Assembly: GCA_947446835.1 (NCBI GenBank)
Contig: CANFHS010000100.1
Span: forward strand, 1-8,592
DNA length: 8,592 nt
Direction of reading: 5' to 3'
From: Bacteriovoracaceae bacterium
GTDB lineage: Bacteria > Bdellovibrionota > UBA1018
Notes under the pieces: model-generated
Seen by the model: only the letters and a program-made list of their open reading frames with translations
Told to the model about the DNA's origin: nothing
The model's database searches: none
Made by a program: the position numbers and the translations under genes
In this document: piece after piece, positions 5,090 through 8,592 of the stretch
Numbering within the stretch: position 1 is the first letter of the stretch
How the letters are laid out: each line of letters opens with the position of its first letter

Positions 5090-7717
5090 ATGCAAATCCG
5101 ACACGGAAGTTCGGGAGCCCGGAAGACCGGGCTAACGCAGGAAGCGGCAAGCATTTTTGTCTTCGGTCTGGGCGTGTTCTGTTTCTTCGCCCTGATGACT
5201 TATGCACCGACAGACCCTTCGTTCTTCAGCACCTCGACCGGGGATGCGCAGAACGCCTGCGGGAAAGTAGGGGCTTTGATCTCTTCCCTCTTCCTGGAAT
5301 GCTTCGGCATCGCGGCCTTCCTGGTACCCGCGGCGCTGGGCTTCATGGCTTCGGTCATCCACAAGCGGGAAGGCGGGGTCAAACTCTTCGGCACCGTGGG
5401 CGGGATGACCGTGGCGGTCACGGCGCTGACCGTCTTCGTGAGCCTGCAGTGGAAGTACTGGCCGATGGCCGGGAACCTCATCCTGACCGGTGGCGCCCTG
5501 GGGGCCTGGCTGGCCGAGGCGCTGGTCCGGCAGTTCAATCCGCTGGGTGGATCGATCGTGTCGCTGGTCGTGTTCTTCATCGCCATCGCGCTGTCGACTC
5601 CGGTGAGTGTGGCCCGCGCAGGAGCCTGGATGCTCCGCAAGCTGGGCTTCTACGGCTGGCGCCTGACCCGGCTCCTGGCCACCTATCTGGCCTACCTGAT
5701 TGGCCTCGTGGCCATGCGCTCGGCGCACGCCGCCGGTGACCTGCTGCAGAAGCAGATCGAAGCCGCCATCCGCCGCTCCCGCGAAAAGGCGACGTCCCGT
5801 GCCTTGGCCCGCGCCGAGGCAGCGCGCATCGCCTCGGACGAGGCGGAACGCCTGAAGCTCGAGGCTCCCAAAAGTGTCCCCGTGCCGGCCGTGGAAAGCC
5901 AGGATCTCTGGGCCGCCGGCGCCGCGGGCGTCGAGGTCCTGGAAGACGAAGCGACGCCCGCTTTCGGGGCCAATGCGAACGAGGCACCCAATGCGCTGCC
6001 GGAGCTCGAAAAGGGCGAAGCGGTCCGCGCCCCCCAGCAGAATCCCGAGATCCTCCCGCCCGAGGGCGACGCGGTCCGCCCGCGTCAGCTGGAGCTTCGG
6101 GTGGACACTCCGGCCGAACTCAATGCCCAGGCCAAGGCCGCCGAACTGGCCGCGCAGAAGGCCGAGGCCAAGCTGGCCCGGCTGTCGCGCAGCAAGCGGG
6201 GCAACTGGAAGCTTCCCTCGGTGGAATTCCTGCGCAAGCCGCCCAAGGTCGAAAACCAGATCGACAAGGACAAGCTTCTGCAGAATTCCCAGATCCTGAC
6301 CCAGAAGTTCCTGGATTTCGGGATCGAGGGGGAAGTGACGGCAGTTCGTCCCGGCCCGGTCATCACCTTGTATGAATTCAAGCCGGGCCCGGGCGTGAAG
6401 GTGTCCCGCATCGCGGCCCTGGCCGATGACCTTTCCATGGCGCTTTCTGCCCAGAGCGTGCGCATCCTGGCGCCGCTGCCGGGCAAGGCCGTGGTGGGCA
6501 TCGAGATCCCCTCCGACAAGCGCGAAACCGTTTTCCTGCGCGAGTTCCTGCAACATCCCGATTTCCACGGCGACAAGCACAACCTGCCCGTGGTGATGGG
6601 CAAGGACATTGCCGGGCAGACCTACCTGTCGGATCTGGCGCGCATGCCGCACCTGCTTTGCGCCGGCCAGACGGGCGCCGGAAAATCGGTGTTCATGAAC
6701 GGGTTGATCTGCTCGCTCCTGTACCGCTTCACTCCCGATGAGCTGCGGATGATCCTCGTGGACCCGAAGTTCATCGAGTTCCGCGCCTACCAGGACATCC
6801 CGCACCTGCTGCTGCCGGTCGTGGATGACCCCAAGCACGCCGCCATCGCCCTGAAGTGGGCGGTCCGCGAGATGGAGCGCCGTTACCGCATCCTGGCCAT
6901 GATGGGAGCCCGCAACCTGGCCGGCTTCAACCAGAAGGTCGAGGAGATGGGCGTGGACGTGGTCCGCGACCTCCTGCTCAGCGAGGAAAACCAGCCCGAC
7001 GGCATCGAAAAGATGTCGGGTGGGGACTGGCTTGAGGCCTTCGAGCCCGACGACTCGGGCGCTCCTCGCATCGGCAAGCTGCCCAACATCGTGATCATCA
7101 TCGACGAGCTGGCCGACCTGATGATGATCGCCAAGAAGGAAGTGGAGGTCTCGATCGCCCGCATCGCCCAGAAGGCGCGTGCGGCCGGGATCCACCTGGT
7201 GATCGCCACCCAGCGTCCGTCGACCGATGTGGTCACGGGCCTGATCAAGGCCAACCTGCCGTCGCGTGTGTCGTTCCAGCTGGCCAGCTACATCGACTCC
7301 AAGACCATCCTGGATCGCCAGGGCGCGGAGCGGCTGCTGGGCCAGGGCGACATGCTTTTTGTCGCACCTGGAAGCTCGAACCTGCTGCGTCTCCACGGCG
7401 CCTACCTTTCGGACGAGGAGATCGAAAAGGTCACCTCGTTCCTCCGGGCCCAGGGCAAGCCCGCCTATCGCGACGAGATCCTGGTCGATGAGGACGAGGA
7501 GTCGGATACCGGCGCCGATGGCGACGAGGAGCAGGACGAGCTGTTCCAGGAGGCCATCGAGCTGGTCAAGCGCTCGGGACACGCCTCGGCGAGTTTCCTG
7601 CAACGGCACCTCAAGGTGGGTTACAACCGCGCCGCGAGGATGATCGAGACCATGGAAATGCGTGGAGTGGTGGGACCTGCTGACGGGGCCCGCCCCCGTG
7701 AGGTATTGATCCGCTGA
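5090..7717 (+). CDS. ftsK: DNA translocase FtsK/SpoIIIE family
   Basis: A membrane-anchored DNA pump for chromosome segregation at the division septum (about 875 residues). The N-terminal part has at least four transmembrane segments (about 20-39, 62-90, 99-119, 153-170, possibly another near 190-205). A charged Ala/Glu-rich linker follows (about 215-390). The motor region starts around 400 and carries Walker A GQTGAGKS at 526-533, the LVDPKFIEF segment, the RNLAGFN segment, Walker B VIIIDELADLMM with D672, and the ATQRPSTDVVTGLIKANLPSR block. An acidic linker leads to the gamma winged-helix domain (about 816-875), which in the family reads oriented KOPS/SRS sites and activates XerCD. The frame is open back to 4793, but that part is antisense to the ROK gene; ATG 5090 or ATG 5075 (five residues longer) are the realistic starts, neither with a well-spaced Shine-Dalgarno. 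Confidence 0.95.
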   Translation: MQIRHGSSGARKTGLTQEAASIFVFGLGVFCFFALMTYAPTDPSFFSTSTGDAQNACGKVGALISSLFLECFGIAAFLVPAALGFMASVIHKREGGVKLFGTVGGMTVAVTALTVFVSLQWKYWPMAGNLILTGGALGAWLAEALVRQFNPLGGSIVSLVVFFIAIALSTPVSVARAGAWMLRKLGFYGWRLTRLLATYLAYLIGLVAMRSAHAAGDLLQKQIEAAIRRSREKATSRALARAEAARIASDEAERLKLEAPKSVPVPAVESQDLWAAGAAGVEVLEDEATPAFGANANEAPNALPELEKGEAVRAPQQNPEILPPEGDAVRPRQLELRVDTPAELNAQAKAAELAAQKAEAKLARLSRSKRGNWKLPSVEFLRKPPKVENQIDKDKLLQNSQILTQKFLDFGIEGEVTAVRPGPVITLYEFKPGPGVKVSRIAALADDLSMALSAQSVRILAPLPGKAVVGIEIPSDKRETVFLREFLQHPDFHGDKHNLPVVMGKDIAGQTYLSDLARMPHLLCAGQTGAGKSVFMNGLICSLLYRFTPDELRMILVDPKFIEFRAYQDIPHLLLPVVDDPKHAAIALKWAVREMERRYRILAMMGARNLAGFNQKVEEMGVDVVRDLLLSEENQPDGIEKMSGGDWLEAFEPDDSGAPRIGKLPNIVIIIDELADLMMIAKKEVEVSIARIAQKARAAGIHLVIATQRPSTDVVTGLIKANLPSRVSFQLASYIDSKTILDRQGAERLLGQGDMLFVAPGSSNLLRLHGAYLSDEEIEKVTSFLRAQGKPAYRDEILVDEDEESDTGADGDEEQDELFQEAIELVKRSGHASASFLQRHLKVGYNRAARMIETMEMRGVVGPADGARPREVLIR

Positions 7718-7718
7718 T

Positions 7719-7973
7719 ATGAAAAGGCTTCTGACCTGGGCAGTCGTGATCTTGTTGGGTGCCACCACCCGGGTGGGCGCGAACCAGCCTGTGCCGGCGG
7801 CGACTCCGGGGACGCCAGGCAAGGCATCCAAGACGCTCAAAAAGAAAGGCAAACGTTCGCGTGCAGAAACGGAAGCCGAAGGTACGGAAGCCCCCAACCG
7901 CTTCGAAGCGGACACCGTCATCAAGAGCCGCTACCAGCTCAACGGAGAGCAGCTCGAAGTGGATCCGGACTGA
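7719..7973 (+). CDS. Small lysine-rich exported protein, hypothetical
   Basis: An 84-residue open frame beginning one base after the ftsK stop (TGATATG), so probably coupled to it. Residues 1-3 (MKR) and a hydrophobic stretch at about 4-18 look like a Sec signal peptide or short membrane anchor, with possible cleavage near 21. The mature part is Pro/Ala-rich, then strongly basic (KTLKKKGKRSR, about 39-49), then acidic, and ends in a more ordered-looking tail (TVIKSRYQLNGEQLEVDPD). I recognise no family. Third codon positions are mostly G/C, in keeping with coding. Its last 113 bases overlap, in another frame, the only credible upstream start of the next gene, so either the two genes truly overlap or one of them is misread. 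It could be an exported DNA- or envelope-associated peptide; that is a guess from charge only. Confidence 0.55.
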   Translation: MKRLLTWAVVILLGATTRVGANQPVPAATPGTPGKASKTLKKKGKRSRAETEAEGTEAPNRFEADTVIKSRYQLNGEQLEVDPD

Positions 7974-8592
7974 GCGGGCGTTCCCGCTCCCGGACGAGGT
8001 CAAGGCGATCCTGGCGCGGCTGGACGACGCTGGGCACGTGGCCTACGGCGTGGGAGGCTGTGTGCGGGACTTCCTCCTGGGACGTCCGTTCAAGGACTTT
8101 GACATCGTCACCAGCGCCACTCCCGACCAGATCTGCGATCTCTTCGAGGGCGCCATCACGGTGGGCAAGGCCTTTGGCGTGATCAAGGTGCCGGTCCGCG
8201 GAAAGGATCCCGGGCAGGTCATCGAAATTGCCACGTTCCGGGAAGACCTGGAGTACCGCGACCACCGGCACCCCGTGGGCGTGCGCTTTGCGGGTCCGCT
8301 GGAGGATGCCCGCCGTCGCGACTTCACGGTCAACGGCCTGTTCTATGATCCCAAGACGGGAAGGATCCTGGACTCGGTCGGAGGCGTCGACGACCTGAAG
8401 GCCAAGGTACTTCGGGCCATCGGCCAGCCTGACGACCGCTTCAAGGAAGACGCGCTTCGGCTGTTGCGCGCGGTCCGCTTTGCCACCCGCCTGGATTTCA
8501 AGATCGACCCTGCCACCGAGGAAGCCATCCGGCAGCGCTCGCGGCTGGTGAGCAAGGTTTCGGCCGAACGGGTCCGCGACGAGCTGACGCTC
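7861..8592 (+). CDS. Class II CCA tRNA nucleotidyltransferase / poly(A) polymerase (3' partial)
   Basis: The N-terminal 244 codons of a class II nucleotidyltransferase, cut by the window end. Counting from GTG 7861, the head motif GGCVRD is at 65-70 with LLG after it, the metal-binding Asp pair is D79 and D81 in KDFDIV, the RRRDFTVNG motif covers 151-159, and the nucleotide-selecting DRFKEDALRLLRAVRF and ERVRDEL motifs follow. Family members add CCA to tRNA 3' ends or poly(A) to RNA; the fragment does not decide between them. Homology clearly begins around the helix LPDEVKAILARLDDAGH (about codon 41 on), but no ATG, GTG or TTG occurs in frame between 7861 and 8038. GTG 7861, with a weak GAAAGG 11 bases upstream, is the best choice. 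It implies a basic Ser/Thr-rich extension of about 40 residues lying over the previous gene. GTG 7759 is an alternative; GTG 8038 would remove the conserved first helix. Confidence 0.88.
   Translation, partial: MQKRKPKVRKPPTASKRTPSSRAATSSTESSSKWIRTERAFPLPDEVKAILARLDDAGHVAYGVGGCVRDFLLGRPFKDFDIVTSATPDQICDLFEGAITVGKAFGVIKVPVRGKDPGQVIEIATFREDLEYRDHRHPVGVRFAGPLEDARRRDFTVNGLFYDPKTGRILDSVGGVDDLKAKVLRAIGQPDDRFKEDALRLLRAVRFATRLDFKIDPATEEAIRQRSRLVSKVSAERVRDELTL

Noticed and set aside
5067..5207. N-terminal extension of the ROK kinase frame
   Set aside because: It lies over the ftsK N-terminal coding region and would push DLGGTK about 60 residues in, which is atypical for the enzyme-type members.
6935..7085. 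Apparent insertion between the RNLAGFN segment and Walker B of FtsK
   Set aside because: A variable loop of similar kind is present at this place in other FtsK proteins; the length difference is modest and not evidence of a new domain.
7838..7844. Possible slippery run CAAAAAG in the small lysine-rich gene
   Set aside because: A -1 slip here leads to the wrong frame; joining to the nucleotidyltransferase needs +1. The heptamer also does not fit X XXY YYZ.
5132..7924. A 930-codon open frame on the minus strand opposite ftsK
   Set aside because: It is the mirror of a clear FtsK coding sequence in GC-rich DNA, where antisense frames stay open. Its translation is His/Arg/Gly-rich and shows no domain.

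Overview
The window is a GC-rich (roughly 65%), densely packed chromosomal segment from a Gram-negative bacterium. The evidence is two proteins with signal peptides and beta-barrel-like sequences that end in an aromatic residue, a sigma-54 activator of the NtrC type, an FtsK/SpoIIIE-type DNA translocase and a class II CCA/poly(A) nucleotidyltransferase. The lineage is not certain. The layout and the 355-residue outer-membrane-like protein remind me of Bdellovibrionota or other former deltaproteobacterial groups, but that is an impression and not a demonstrated assignment.

Left block, plus strand (1-2933): the C-terminal end of a sensor histidine kinase, a complete NtrC-family response regulator, a NudL-type CoA pyrophosphatase (Nudix) and a small exported barrel-like protein. 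Joints are very tight (ATGA overlap, 1-base TAGTG overlap, 12-base gap), so this looks like one operon. It is closed by a perfect 13-bp GC-rich hairpin at 2942-2971, which also terminates the convergent block to its right.

Middle block, minus strand (5066 down to 2988): a ROK-family sugar kinase followed, after a 63-base gap with a strong Shine-Dalgarno, by a 355-residue exported protein that is probably an outer-membrane beta-barrel.

Right block, plus strand (5075/5090-8592): ftsK, diverging from the ROK gene with the two start codons only about 8-23 bases apart; a short lysine-rich exported protein of unknown function; and the N-terminal part of a tRNA nucleotidyltransferase/poly(A) polymerase, cut by the window end. 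The start of that last gene is problematic: the only sensible start codon lies inside the preceding small gene.

The content is mostly housekeeping plus envelope functions. I see no IS element, CRISPR array, tRNA, rRNA, phage gene or defence system, and no convincing new system. The points most worth a second look are the overlapping or frameshifted junction at 7861-7973, the minimal divergent ROK/ftsK start region, and the two unassigned exported proteins.
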